Program-made: the position numbers and the translations under genes | Notes under the pieces: generated by a model | What the model was told of the DNA's origin: nothing | Database searches by the model: none | Seen by the model: the letters and a program-made list of their open reading frames with translations, nothing else | Part shown: in pieces, positions 10,801-22,842 of the stretch | How positions within the stretch are numbered: position 1 is the stretch's first letter | Layout: each line of letters begins with the position of its first letter | Assembly: GCF_000208865.1 (NCBI RefSeq) | Contig: NC_018390.1 | Location: 124,001 to 188,000 of the forward strand | Reading direction: 5' to 3' | Origin: Neospora caninum Liverpool | Lineage: Eukaryota > Apicomplexa > Conoidasida > Eucoccidiorida > Sarcocystidae | DNA: 64,000 nucleotides

Positions 10801-13800
10801 CGTACCTAAAAAGAATCAGGTTCGACGTTCTCTGGGCATGTCGGTATGCGGACGGCTGAAAATACCAAATTCCACGGCTATTTTCTATCCCGTGCACACA
10901 TATCTTTTTCCTCGTTCTTTTTGCCGGAGCTCGTATCACACACAGACGACCTCGGCTGAAGGCTGTGTCGTGGGCGGAGCCGAACGTGCGCCTCGTCCAC
11001 TGGCTGGGTGAGGCCCTACCGCGAAAACTCGAGATGTGAAGGTAAACAGCACGTGAACATGGATGTGCACGCAAACGTCGTCCCGTACATATTGACGGAG
11101 AGACAGCCTGACTGGAACGTGGATTCCCACGTTTTTTTCCAGTTGTCCTCTAGGGAGACCGTCCAGGAGCGCGCCTTCTCGCCACGGTTTTCTTTGGCCA
11201 CGGCATCTTCGCGGGTTTGCAGGGTCCTCAGCGTGGCAAGAACCAAAACAAGGTACCATCGCCATAGGCATTCTGTCGCAACAGGAGATCCGTAGCAGAG
11301 CTCACTGCCAACACCTCTCGTTTCCACGAGTGCCGCGTGTCACGCAGATTTGCGCAGGAACAGGTTTTCTCTCGACGAGAGGGTATTGAAACCCATATGG
11401 ATTAACCGCTACAGGCAGGTCTAAAGCGGACCTCCTGTATGCAGGCCTGCTGACGGAGACGACAGCAAGCGCCAAGTTACGCCTTCCAGGGCGCCCTGCC
11501 TGTGCACAGACGCCCGCCTTGAGGCTTTCCGTCCGGCGTCTTCGTACAAATTCAACGCACAAAACGCCTCCTCCAGGAAGCCTCGCAGTTGCAGGAAGCG
11601 CGTTTGCACCTGAGTTCAAAAAAAAAGTCTTCACTCCTCTTAACGGTGGGGGAACCGTGAGGTAGCAGATACACGAGGGGTTTGACAGAACGCCGAGTGA
11701 CGTGCTTGAATCGGTCAACCGACAACGGGCTCTCTGCCGATCTACGGACCTACTCTCCAGAGAAGATACAGAAAGTTACGGTCCTGGAGGGTAGTGTACA
11801 AATAAAGCTATGGGTGTTCAAGGCTGTATCGGTGTGTAGAGTCTCACAATGGTGAGCAGGGACCAGAGAGTCCTCAAAAGCGCAGATGAGTCTGCTTTTT
11901 TAATAGAACATCAAGCAAGGTTTCGAGAAGCTGGAAGCTCCGACGTTTTTGTTCACACGGGCGTCGTCGTCCAGAACGCGCGACACCACTGAAGAACCAC
12001 GGGGTGGACACATTCTTTTCCCAGAAACCTAAGAGGGAAGAAAGACCAGAAAAAAGGATCGAGATGGCCCGACGGTTAGACCCTGAGCACCTAGGCATGC
12101 CTTAAACCACAACAAGGATACGCGTTTGATGGTATAAGTCCGAAGCTCCTGACTGGCTAATTAGAGGTCTTGCTCCACGCGTTCTGGATTTCTGCTGTTT
12201 CCCTCTCTCTGCCCCAAAATCGCAATGTCGAAAGTGGCGAGGAACAAAAGCAAGTGTCCAGCTGGTGCCCTCTCGTGAAATTCGATCCTGCACATTTGTG
12301 CCGTGTGTCCGCGAATGCGTTTCGACTCTACACTTGCTGCCTCCCCCTCGTTACAAAAAGCCCTTTCTCGTGCGTTGTTCCCTTCATGTCGCCTCAGTCC
12401 TCTTTTTAATTCTGTCGTGTCTTTTATCTTCTCACTTCGTCAAAAGCCGAAGCAACTTGCGGCGTCTGTCGCCACCACGTGGCTGTAACCGGTCGTCGCT
12501 TTTCGCATTTCGCGCGCGCGCCCTCGCGTCTCCCGCGTGGCTGCTGTTGCTCTCTTTCTGCCGGTGTAAATTTTATTGCTTCTTTAAAAACTTTCCAGGC
12601 TTGTAGTCACAGGTGCAATCTTCGAGTCATCGGCTTTTTTGGGCTTTTCGGCTGCTCGTCGTTACGCTTTTCGCGTTCCTCCTCTTGTCTCCAGACGGCT
12701 CGACTCGCTAGCCCGCCGCTTTGTCTATTAACTGAACAAGGTTTCCGAGCTAGGTGGTTTTTCCTCATCTTCGCTCACAACGGTGATAATTCCTTTCCCT
12801 AACTCATTTTGTGGAAGGTACCATCGCGCGGCGTTTTCCGCAGTGTCTTCCTCCCATTCGACGGGTTTATGGTTTATATGCTCAAGGCCCGCGCGGGAGG
12901 GAGACCTCGAGCGACGACAGTTCAGCTGGAAGAGAGGAAGGAGAGAGAAAGAAGAGAGAAAGATAGAAACAGCGAGAAAGGGAAATTTTCTTTTTTCTCT
13001 GCTTTCGCATTTTCCACTTTACCGCTGTAACGCCGCTGCGCGCGGCGACGACTCGCTGCCGTAACGAGCGGAAAGCGCCGCTACCGAAATCAGGTGTATG
13101 CGAAACTGTTTGTTTTGCTTTTTTTTTGTTTCTCTGCGTTTTATTTCGTTCTCTACATCGTGAGCGTCCATCCAACTGAGTCCCGCCTCGCTTTGAGCCT
13201 TTCAAGCGTCCTTTTCTCTCACGTGTTCCCCCTACCCTCGTAAGGTTAGGTGACTCCGAACTTTTTCGTGCTTCCCCATACCCCCCTTTGAAGTTCTTTT
13301 CCGTCGCCGTTCTCCTCCCCCGTGTCGCTCTTCTGGCCCCTGTGGTCTTCCCTTTTCATTGTATTCTTTGATTCTACTCCCCCGCCGTTTCGGCCGGCTT
13401 GTCTGTCCCCCTGGTATGGCTAGCTTCTCGCGTGCCGCATCCAGTCTCCTCCCGGGATCAGAACAGATTCTTTTTGAAAACAGGTGCACGGGATGCCGTC
13501 GTCAAACCCGTGAAATGCGCGGTTTTTGCCGTACGCGATAAAGTAGACTCGCTTTCCGCGCCGCCGGACTGTTCACGTGCAGGCGGGGCGACGGACTTCC
13601 GCACTACGGAACTTTACAAGATTTCCGCTCATTAAAATCGAAGCATGTGGGCGTATGCATGTATGCATGCGTATACGCGTTGAAAGGGATATTTTCACAG
13701 AGACAGGACGCGTTGCGGGAGTCCACAAACACATCTGGAGGTGTGTAGGCAGCAGACCTTGCTCATTTCATAAATGTAGCAGGTGGATTCTGTGTGGCTG

Positions 13801-14547
13801 AGAGGCCTTTTTGTTCCGTTTCCATCACGTTTTGACCTTCTTCTGCTCTCGTGGGCCCTCCTGTCCTTCGTCTCCGGCCTCTACTTTTCTTTTTTTTCTG
13901 GGTTCCCCACGCACTGGGGTGGCACTTGAAGTGCTGTGACAACAGGGGAAAGCGAGAGAGAAAAAGACAAGAAGAGAGATACTGAAGATCAGCGTGTGAA
14001 ACCTTTGTTTTCCACAGCGTTCGGCAGGTATTCTCTCCTTTCCAGAGTTGCCGATGTCGTCCTTCGCGCTCATGTAATAGGCCGGTTGCATGGAAAAGGT
14101 TTTCGTCCGTGTGCGTCTCTCGTCGCCATCTCTGTTCGTGCCGCGCTTGTCTTCGATGCTCAGCAGGGTCTTTGGCTCTTCCTCCCCCGGGCCTCGTGTT
14201 TTGCTTTTTCCCGGCCCCTCATCTACATGTTTCTTCGTTCTCTGCTTTTCCTTTCACTCTCTGATTCGTCCACTTCTCACGCTTTCTCCCCTCTCTGTTG
14301 TTCTCCGGTTCCCTGTCTGTTCCTTCTTCTTTTTCCCTTTTCCCCTCGTGCTCTCGTCTCTCCGCCTGACGCCGCCTCGCTTATCTTCGCGAACCGCCTT
14401 CCTGCTGTTTTTTCGGGTGAGCGGCATCGGCAGCGTGAACCCAACGAGACACGCTTGCCTATGCATGCAGAGAAACAGTGTGTGTGCGTCGCCGTCGCAA
14501 TTTCGGCTTCCGTCGCGTCGTTTACTTTCTCTCTTCTCGCCGGGGAT
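7806..14547. other. Long intergenic / 5' leader region without a supported gene
   Basis: This 6.7 kb gap separates the divergent nucleotidyltransferase (minus) and ubiquitin-fold (plus) genes. Open frames of up to about 290 codons occur on both strands, but none shows a conserved domain, a consistent exon chain or a recognisable composition. The part at 12.1-14.5 kb is pyrimidine-rich, as expected for a coccidian 5' leader. I see no tRNA or rRNA. Confidence 0.5.
14462..14468. promoter_or_regulatory. TGCATGC word upstream of the ubiquitin-fold gene
   Basis: A TGCATGC word lies about 80 bases before the ATG at 14548. This word is a known ApiAP2-type motif enriched in apicomplexan promoters. 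It is also common elsewhere in the window, so its function here is only a guess. Confidence 0.2.
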
Positions 14548-15360
14548 ATGAGTGCGTCCAAGGAGGAAATCTGGTTGCGCTTTATCTTCCCCAACCACGA
14601 TGGAGCTACTGTGGAGGCGACCTACACGGTAAGAAAAAACGCGACAAAGACCTAAGCAGTGACAACCGGCCCGAGCGCCGCGTGACTCCGCCGTAGGTGT
14701 CGATGATTATATGGATGCACATATATCTAAGTGCACATAGATCCAAGTGGACGTTTTTGCAGAGGGGTGGCTGGGCTGATGAGCAAACACGAGCCTACGG
14801 AGAGCCGACGTCCGTTTCGCTGCTGTGTCGTCTTCCAGTTTCGGTCTCGGCAAGAGGAGCGAAAAGATGTGTTCGTTTATACCTAGGAGGAAACAAGTAC
14901 AGTGAGCCTGGCTGGGTTTGAAGAGCTCGACGGGGACAGCAGGCTTGCGAACCGAACGTGCAGTCGGCTGCTTGGAGGCGCAGTGCGGGGACGGCTTGGG
15001 GCCTGCTGCCTCGTTAGATTTCTTCTTTTGACCTGGAAGGGAAAGCCTTCTCTCGTTTGTGTCTGGGCTTCTCCTGCGTCCCTGTTCCTGCAGAAAGGCA
15101 CGACAGTCCGGGAGGTCAAGAGCGACGTGCTCCTTCACCGATGGAAAGACACTTTCGCCTCCCCGGAGCGCGTGGCGAAGCTTCGCATGTTCTACCGAGG
15201 GCGAGAGCTCAAAGATGCGTGGCAATTGAGGGACTGTCATTTTCCGCAAGATGCCGACTACCCCGCCGCCTGTCATCTCTTTGTCGTTCTCCGGGGCTCC
15301 GAGAAGGCCGCTGAGCACGCTGGCAGCAAAGCGTCGCGGTGCCTATGCCAGATCTCATAG
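14548..15360 (+). CDS. UBL3: Membrane-anchored ubiquitin-fold protein, UBL3/MUB type, with CAAX box
   Basis: Two exons, 14548-14628 and 15094-15360, joined in phase 0 across a GTAAGA...TGCAG intron, give 115 residues (human UBL3 has 117). The N-terminus (EEIWLRFIFPNHDG) is the first beta-hairpin of a ubiquitin fold. The middle matches UBL3/MUB order: a strand plus a helix ending in a tryptophan (HRWKDTF), LRMFYRGREL, then LFVVLRG. Unlike ubiquitin it does not end in Gly-Gly; it ends CLCQIS, so the last four residues CQIS form a farnesylation-type CAAX box, with a further Cys two residues upstream that could be palmitoylated. Plant MUBs dock E2 enzymes at membranes and animal UBL3 sorts proteins to vesicles; which role applies here is unknown. 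No Gly-Gly means conventional conjugation is unlikely. Confidence 0.88.
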
Positions 15361-15659
15361 GCGAAACGCCTCCACATGCAAAGGGAGTAGACATAATTTT
15401 CCTCTCGAAATCCCTCGAAACGTAGATGTAGAGAGCGCTGCAGAGATTTGGAAACGCTTTCCCATTCTCTCTCGGGAGTGGGGCACCCCGGAATCCACAG
15501 AGGCCGAGGAAAGAAAACTCTCCTGGGCGGTCTCCCGCCGCTGCCGACACTGAGGCCTTTTTGAACACGCGCAGGAAGGAAACAAAGCCGGGGCTGTGGA
15601 GGTTAGATTTGCATTGTCCGGAACGTAAAGCGCTGCTCAAGTTCGAACTCACACTACGA

Positions 15660-15790
15660 TTAGTGTATAGATAATATATATCTCCAAATATATGTATATA
15701 TAGACATATGAATATATGCATACCTATATATGAATATATATATATATATATATGCATTTGTATAGATATCTATATGTAGATATACAGATG
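15660..15790. repeat. TA-rich microsatellite cluster
   Basis: Interrupted (TA)n with TATATG variants lies just downstream of the ubiquitin-fold gene. The uninterrupted core is at about 15735-15753. Confidence 0.85.
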
Positions 15791-18700
15791 TTTGTTCAGA
15801 AGCCGGAGACTGGGACCCCGTTTGGCGAGTGAAAATACGGAAAAGCCAGTCTCATAGTTTTCTTCCAAGTTGTTCAAGCACTGGAAGGATGCATCTTTCG
15901 GAACTCTACAATACGTTTAAACCCGCCAATGGACACCAAAAGCTTTACCTGAGAATGTATGTAAATGGAACAGCGGAGTTGGTTGCCCAAGGTGTTTCTG
16001 TGGGAGGCAAAAGAAAAGAGAACGAACACAGGTGGGCATCTTGCCTGGAGTGATGGGAGTTTCCGTCTCCCGTTCTGGCTCTTCTCTGGCTTGATCCAAG
16101 GCCTGCGCCAACCGTTGCCCGGAGAAGAGAGGCGCCGGAGAAAAAGTTCTTCATCGATGTCGTCTTTCTTTTAATGCGCTCTTCTGCACGCGCATGGCGA
16201 GAGACTGGAAGACAAAGGGCTTCCAACGATGACGCAAAGGGAATATGACTCTCCACTGGCATGTATGCGTAACGTCGGGGAATCACCACTACGTACTAGG
16301 CGGCTCCGGGAGACGGACCAAGGGTGTGCGTACATGTTTGCGCGCCTCCAGGTACGGCGGGAAAGCCTCCGTTGTTTTAGGTTTCAATTGTCAATTTCAC
16401 GAGGGCTGCGTGAGGTCCAGTGGCGTTCACTGTTGGGTGGCTCTCACGGAAGTGTCTATCAAAGCATCGGACTCGGAGAGCTGAGCGCAGCTGCAGCGTC
16501 GTGCAAGCTAATGCACCCGATTTTCGGGAGATGGGACTTCTGTGTTTTCTTTCAAGATTCGAGAACTCTGTCAACGGTGGAAAAAACGGGGATCAGGCGC
16601 ATGGGAAATGTGAAGCTCAGGAGAACAGGCTGTTTTGTGCACGAAATTCAGGTGGACACAGTCCGAGAAGTGGAATTGGTCATCGATTCCGTTTCTTGGG
16701 CTCATGATTAATACCGGAAAGCTGTAAACTGCTAAAGTGTCAATGTTTCTGTACGAAAACGCCTTTTTCTAGAAACACCGGGACGCACGGAGCGGGAGGC
16801 AGTATTGCCGTCCCGTCGGTTCACGCCGGCGTGTACCCCGAGGGGTTTTGCACCGATATGCAGATACACTCCCACGGCGACATGATGTTTTGGATTCGTT
16901 TCGAAATTCTTCCTGGTTTGTCAATAAAGCAGACGGAGACTTTCCGAATATGTTTGAAGTTTTGTTTTTTCGGCCGGTTGTGCCTCAAGAACGGGAAGGA
17001 AAACATGGGCGGTCTGAGACATGGGAAGCCGCGTTCTCTGATTCTGTCAACTGAGCAAATTTCCTTTGCATATAATTGCACACGATAAGAAGACCCGCCT
17101 GGCCTGCATACCGGCCGATTATTTTTGCAGTAAGTCCCGGGAAGAGCGTGGGCTCTGTATGAGAGCGAAAAAACAGGACACGCGATTTTGCCACTTTGCT
17201 TCTTTTTCCAGGTGCTCGGTGTTCGGCAATCTTGTCTCCGTCTATCTTGCTGTCAGTGTGTAGACGTGTCTCTCGTGTTCGGACTTCTCTCTGAACGTCC
17301 CTGGATGTCGGTTAAAATTCATGTAGACATTGACGTAAGCACGTACTATAACCTTTTTCTGTGCATGCAGCTGTCTATGGATATGTACGTAGAATATAGG
17401 GACGTGGAGAGGTGAATCTGAGCACACTCATGTGCCGTTTTGACGAACCAGGCTATACTGGCGGGTTCCCTCGGAGGGCGCAAAACCGTGATAGAATGCA
17501 CACAAACACATGCAATTTTTTGTGAACGCATGTCGCGTTGTGTCGAGCGTTTTTATGCATGTGTAGGCAATTTACATTGACACGAGTATAGCGAAAGGCA
17601 TTTTGGCGTCTGTAACACGTGACAAGGTTGTTCTGCTCCTTTTCCGGGGCAAAAGAGCGAGGCTGAGCGAGAAGCCTGTCGCCGAGCTGTTCCTTGCGAC
17701 AACTCGTTCTGCTCGCTTCTCAGCTTCCTGCATCCGTGCTTGATGTCTCGGTGTTTGGTGAACGACACTGCGAGAGGATTTCATTAGACGCTTCGATGTG
17801 GAAAAGTCGCGCGGCTCCGAAGTCGCCAGGCGCCCAGCAGTCGCTGTCAGCCAGCATTGCTCCTCAGAGTCGCACGCTCTCTTTGAGTAGAGGCAGTCCT
17901 TCACGTTTAAGCGGCGAGATATTCAGGAGCGAGGTTGCCGAGTTTTTTGTGAGAAACTGGTTCCTACAGTCCGTCGGTTTAAGAACGCGTTGCGTAGCAC
18001 TGAACAGGGTGTACAGAGACGAGAGTTTGTCAAGGACAGCACGCCCGTCACGTGTAAAAAGGGAAAGACAGCTTCGCCAGAAGCCGTCTTTCTCTTTTCC
18101 CGCGTCTATGTCTCGCGGTTCTGTTTCCTTACTCAGTTTTGACAGGTTCAGCCGACACGAAGGATCATCTTCACCGAGCACGGGCGTGTTTTATCGAGAA
18201 AGAACGAGCGAGGCAACAGAGAAACAAAACTTTCTCACTGCGAACGCGGCTGGCGGGGTGCAACCACGTTCTCGCAACTTCGAAACTTCTGGTAACCTCG
18301 TCTAGGCACCTCTCTGCGACGCTTTAGTAAATGGGCAAAAATCTCCGGCTTTTCCTTCAGGAAACAGGATTGTGTCTTTTCACTCAGGGTCGGGGTAGCT
18401 TCGCGGCGGTACATTTCCTTTTTCACGATTCTGGTACGGTGCAGAAAGCCCCTGTCGAAACGAGTTGTTCCATTTAGATGTGTCTAAAGAAAGGAACGAG
18501 GTGTCCTGTCTCAACACGTTTTCAAACTCAGAACAACCGAGGAGCACGAACTCGTCGTCGTTACACCACGCGGCCCCTGTTTTACGCAGGACTCTGGTCC
18601 GTCCTCATACAAGAAGGCACAACCCGCAGGCGAAGGCCTCCAGTTCATGCATGCAGAAAGCATCATCGTTCGTACTGACGGAACAGAATCTGGACTAAAC

Positions 18701-19732
18701 CAGGTGACACGCACGCACGCTTGTATTTTTCGGCCATCCGTGATTCGTATTTCTGCTTTCGTGCTGCTCAGCTACAGGCTAAAAGCCGTACGGGAGGCGA
18801 CACTGGGAAGGTCTACTGGTCAACGACAGAAAGGCACAAAGACGAGATCTGGAAGAGAGATACTCAGATGCGAATAGTTATAACGGATACTTTGTGTCTA
18901 TTTTGTCTTCCCTGCTGCACAGGGATTGTCAACAGACGTGAGGGAGGCGCCTGGGAGTTCGGTGTTCATATTTTGACTCAAAGCATGGAATTGGCGGGAG
19001 AGACAGTCAAACTGTTTTTCAGCTGCAATCGTCGCAGCAAGAGTTTCACTTCTGCTCACGAGGAGCCGATGGTAGCGTTGCATGCCTTCGTCTAGAGCCT
19101 GAAGAGGCGCGGAACCCCAGCGAGAGAGACAGTACCCGTCGAGGCGGATTTGCGCAGCAACCGGAGGGGAAGTACTGGAAATATGGAAACAGATATAGCC
19201 ACTCATACCCCCAGATCGAGTGCTTAATCCTGCTTGTGCCTCAACCTCCTGTAATCCGCAAAGGACGCCCACTTGTAGACGTTGCAATGGACACCACGCG
19301 AAAATGGTTATTTCTACCCCTCACGTAAATCATCTGTATAGCTACGCGAATGCAGCTACATATTTTAGTGTACATGCATACATGCAGCTGTCTACTGGTG
19401 GTCATCCTTATAAATATATATACTTAGATACATGCATGTGTCCTTAAATATACATACAGATGGATTCGTATTCACAGGTGGGCACCACTGCGTTTACCTT
19501 CCAAACACGCGTGGTGACATCCGGGAGGATTTTGGCGAGCCGCGTCCAAAAGCGCGTGACTTCTCTTCTCTCCCGCGCCAGTCGTTCTCGCTCCGATTCA
19601 GCTCGGCCCTGGAGGAAAAACCAAACACAAGACGGAAGAAAAAACAGATGACAGTTTCGATGCTCCGACGCTTCCCTTCGCCACACTCCCCAGCCAACGT
19701 CTCCATATGGGAATTACCTTTCAGCTGCACGC

Positions 19733-19811
19733 TGATATACATATGCATATACATATACATACGTTTATATACATATTTGTACACATATATATACATATAT
19801 ATGTATATATC

Positions 19812-19844
<33 letters not shown>

Positions 19845-19895
19845 ACATATATATACATATATATACATATACATACATACATATATGTGCATATA
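19733..19895. repeat. (ATATAC/TA)n microsatellite
   Basis: About 160 bases of ATATAC and TATA units lie immediately 3' of DRC1. Frames through it code only Tyr/Ile/His repeats and are not genes. Confidence 0.9.
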
Positions 19896-20015
19896 TACAT
19901 TAGCGAATAGACAAATAGAGAGGGGGAGAAAGGCGCGGGCGATGTACGGAGATACCCAGAGATGCCCAGGCGGCGATACGATGTGCATGCATTCTGATTG
20001 TCACCACATTTAAAT

Positions 20016-21550
20016 TCAGTCAAGAGGGATCTTCTCGCTTGCCAGAGATTGCTGCCGCTTTTTCTTCTTTTTGTCGGGGAGAACATCGGCGACAGCCAGG
20101 TTCCTCTTTTCTTCCATGAAATCCTCAAGGAGCCTGAGGACGTCGTCAGCGTCAACGTAGAGCGTCTCGTCGTCATCGTCTTGACCTGGAAATAGAAGGA
20201 GGAAAGACGAGAAAAACCACCGGAAAGGGGAGACGAAAGAGGGATGAAGATACCTCGAGAAACTGGAGTGGGCATACGTCGATGGTTTCTTTCTCCTTTA
20301 AAAGTGGATGAAGATTGCCAGGTGACAGACCGGCGCACTCTCTAAGGGAAGGAGGAAAAGACGAACGGTCTATTGGATGTTTTTCGTTTTCCCTAGTATG
20401 CTTACGCGCTGTTCTGTGGCGTTCTCGTCTTTGGCGTTCGGCATTTTCACGTCTGTGTTTCTCTGCCCGTTCTGACTGCCGACTCAGTCTTTTCCACGCC
20501 TATTATTTTTACTCTCTCACGTCTTCCCCTTCTGTTGTCACCTGCCTTTCTACTTCTCGCTTATGCGTTTTTCCGCGTTTTCAATACCCTGATAAAAAAT
20601 GGAGACGAGAAGGTCGAGGTCGTCCTGACATTCCACGCCGACGTTCTTGAGAATTGCGTTTGCGTCGAGCAGCTGGTGCTCCTCTTCTGTCAACTCCTCG
20701 CATGTTTGCTTCTGCCAAAAGAAAGACACAGAAAACCGCGGCTAGCGCGGGATACCGAACGCAGGCTGTAAAAGCGTATATCAGCGTGTGCTTATTTATA
20801 CATGTAGACTCAGGCTTGGCTCACCCTTTGAGTCTACGACGCCAAGGCATTTGAAAGGAGACTCGAAACTTTTCGACGTTTTCCTCTGTCCAGCCGAGAG
20901 ATCTACACGCACCTCGGCCTCCCTCCACCCTTCCCCCCAATCTCTCTTTGCAGACACATAAGCACACATGTATATATGTATATATATGTATATATGGGGT
21001 AGTATGCATATATAGGAGTATAGGTGAAGGTGCATCGATATGTGTGTATTTAAAAAGCTCTCGGTGTTTACCTTTGGTCCTGATAGAAAGTGGCATGCAT
21101 CTGTGAGCAACTCCAGAACTTTTTTGACTTTCGCTGCAGAGAAAAGGGACTTGTTTGCGGCGCCTTCCCCGCTGAGTCGCTCGCTGTCTTCCTTTGATCG
21201 GCTGTTCTTCCCTCCTGACGCTGAAGACGCCGGGTGGCCTCGGGGAAAGGAGCTGAACCAGAATGACGCAAACGCCAGCCGACCAAAACGGAAGCAAAAA
21301 ACAGACAGCCATGCAGAAAGCGACAAAAAGACGGTGAGAGGAGAGCATGAAAACATAAACACGTGTATATCCGCATACGGGTATGAGCGCGGAACTCGGA
21401 GGCTCGCACGCATTCGTTGACGTGTAGAAACATACAACTCGCGGGGGCAATCACAAATACAAATGCCGCCTCGAAAACGCATAAATCTAGACTTGTAAAG
21501 GCTCCCGTTGGTACACTGCAGTGGTGTCTTACACGCACGAGGGTCATAAA

Positions 21551-21589
<39 letters not shown>

Positions 21590-22793
21590 GGAGAGATAGC
21601 GACAGACAGGGATGCTGAAGGAGTCAACACAACCACTTTGTTTATCCACGACGCATCGTGCATGCCCTCCATCCATCTATAGAGATATGTATATATACAT
21701 GAATATAAATATACATGAATATAAAGATACATGAATATAAAGCTACATGAATATGAAAATACATGAATATATGCATATATGTGTACTTCTCTATGTGCTT
21801 GCGTTTGTGTACATTGTCGAGAAGGCCTTTAAACGACTCTACGCAGAGGCATGGTTTCAATCCACGTCTTCTCGCCTAGAAGAGCAGATGCGTAGGTTAC
21901 CCGTTGTCCTTTCCAGAAGAAGACGCTGATCGAAATGTCGTTGTCGCCGCCTCAGAAAATGCGTCTCCACCTTCGCCTTCGTCGAGTAAGGCCCCATGGC
22001 CTCCCGCCTCAGAAGGGGTGACGTAGGGCATGCAGAGCTGCTGTTCGTGGATGCAGCGATCTGCCTCAAGAATGGAAGATATCAAGTTACGAGCCTAGGA
22101 AACAACGAGAAGAGCATCCGGCAAGCGGACGAGTGGTACAAGAGAAGCGACGGCTGAAGTAGGGACGGAAGGGAGGTAAGAAGACACCGGGAGAACAGAG
22201 GGGAAAGAGGGAGAATATGGCGCTGTCTCTCGAAAAGGAGCCTCGGAACTCGCGATGGTGTCTCTGTGTGTATGTCTTCCCCTTCACTTCACCTCCCGCC
22301 CGTGCCTCCGTCCTTCCTGTTGCCTCGAAAGTCGGTCCTTTTCCTGAGTCCGCTGAGGCGTACTTCCTGTTCGTTGGCCTGCCACACTTCGCGATAGACG
22401 CGCTCGTCGGCGGCTTTGAAATGCAAACTCTTCTCGCGAATCTGTCTGTACTGACATCTCAGCCGCCGAAACTCCTCGGTGCACTGAATGTTGAGCGCTC
22501 TGGCAACGGTTTCGAAAAACAAATGTGCACGCACTCCACGCCGTGACCGCAAAAGTCGTTGCTTGGCGTGAAACAAAACTCAGAGCCATGCTGGCGCATG
22601 TGCATGCGTGCCCTAATAAACACACACATGTGCATATATATATATATATGCATGTATATTTATATGCAGATATATATATATATATATATATATTTACGCA
22701 CATATATTTATATATGCATATTGTGGTCGCAGGGACGGGCGGGAAATTTTCTCTCAAGAGCTCTGTGGATAAATATATACATACACATGTATA

Positions 22794-22842
<49 letters not shown>

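Larger units (their letters stand above)
15361..20015. other. Convergent intergenic region with AT microsatellites
   Basis: The 3' regions of the ubiquitin-fold gene and DRC1 face each other across 4.6 kb. The region holds (TA)n tracts at about 15.66-15.79 kb and 19.73-19.90 kb. Open frames inside it (for example 17694-18305 plus) show no family match or splice support. Confidence 0.5.

Noticed and set aside
17694..18305. 203-codon plus open frame in the convergent gap
   Set aside because: No match, no splice support; length expected by chance in GC-rich DNA.
19707..19910. Tyr/Ile/His-rich open frames through TA repeats
   Set aside because: Pure microsatellite translation.
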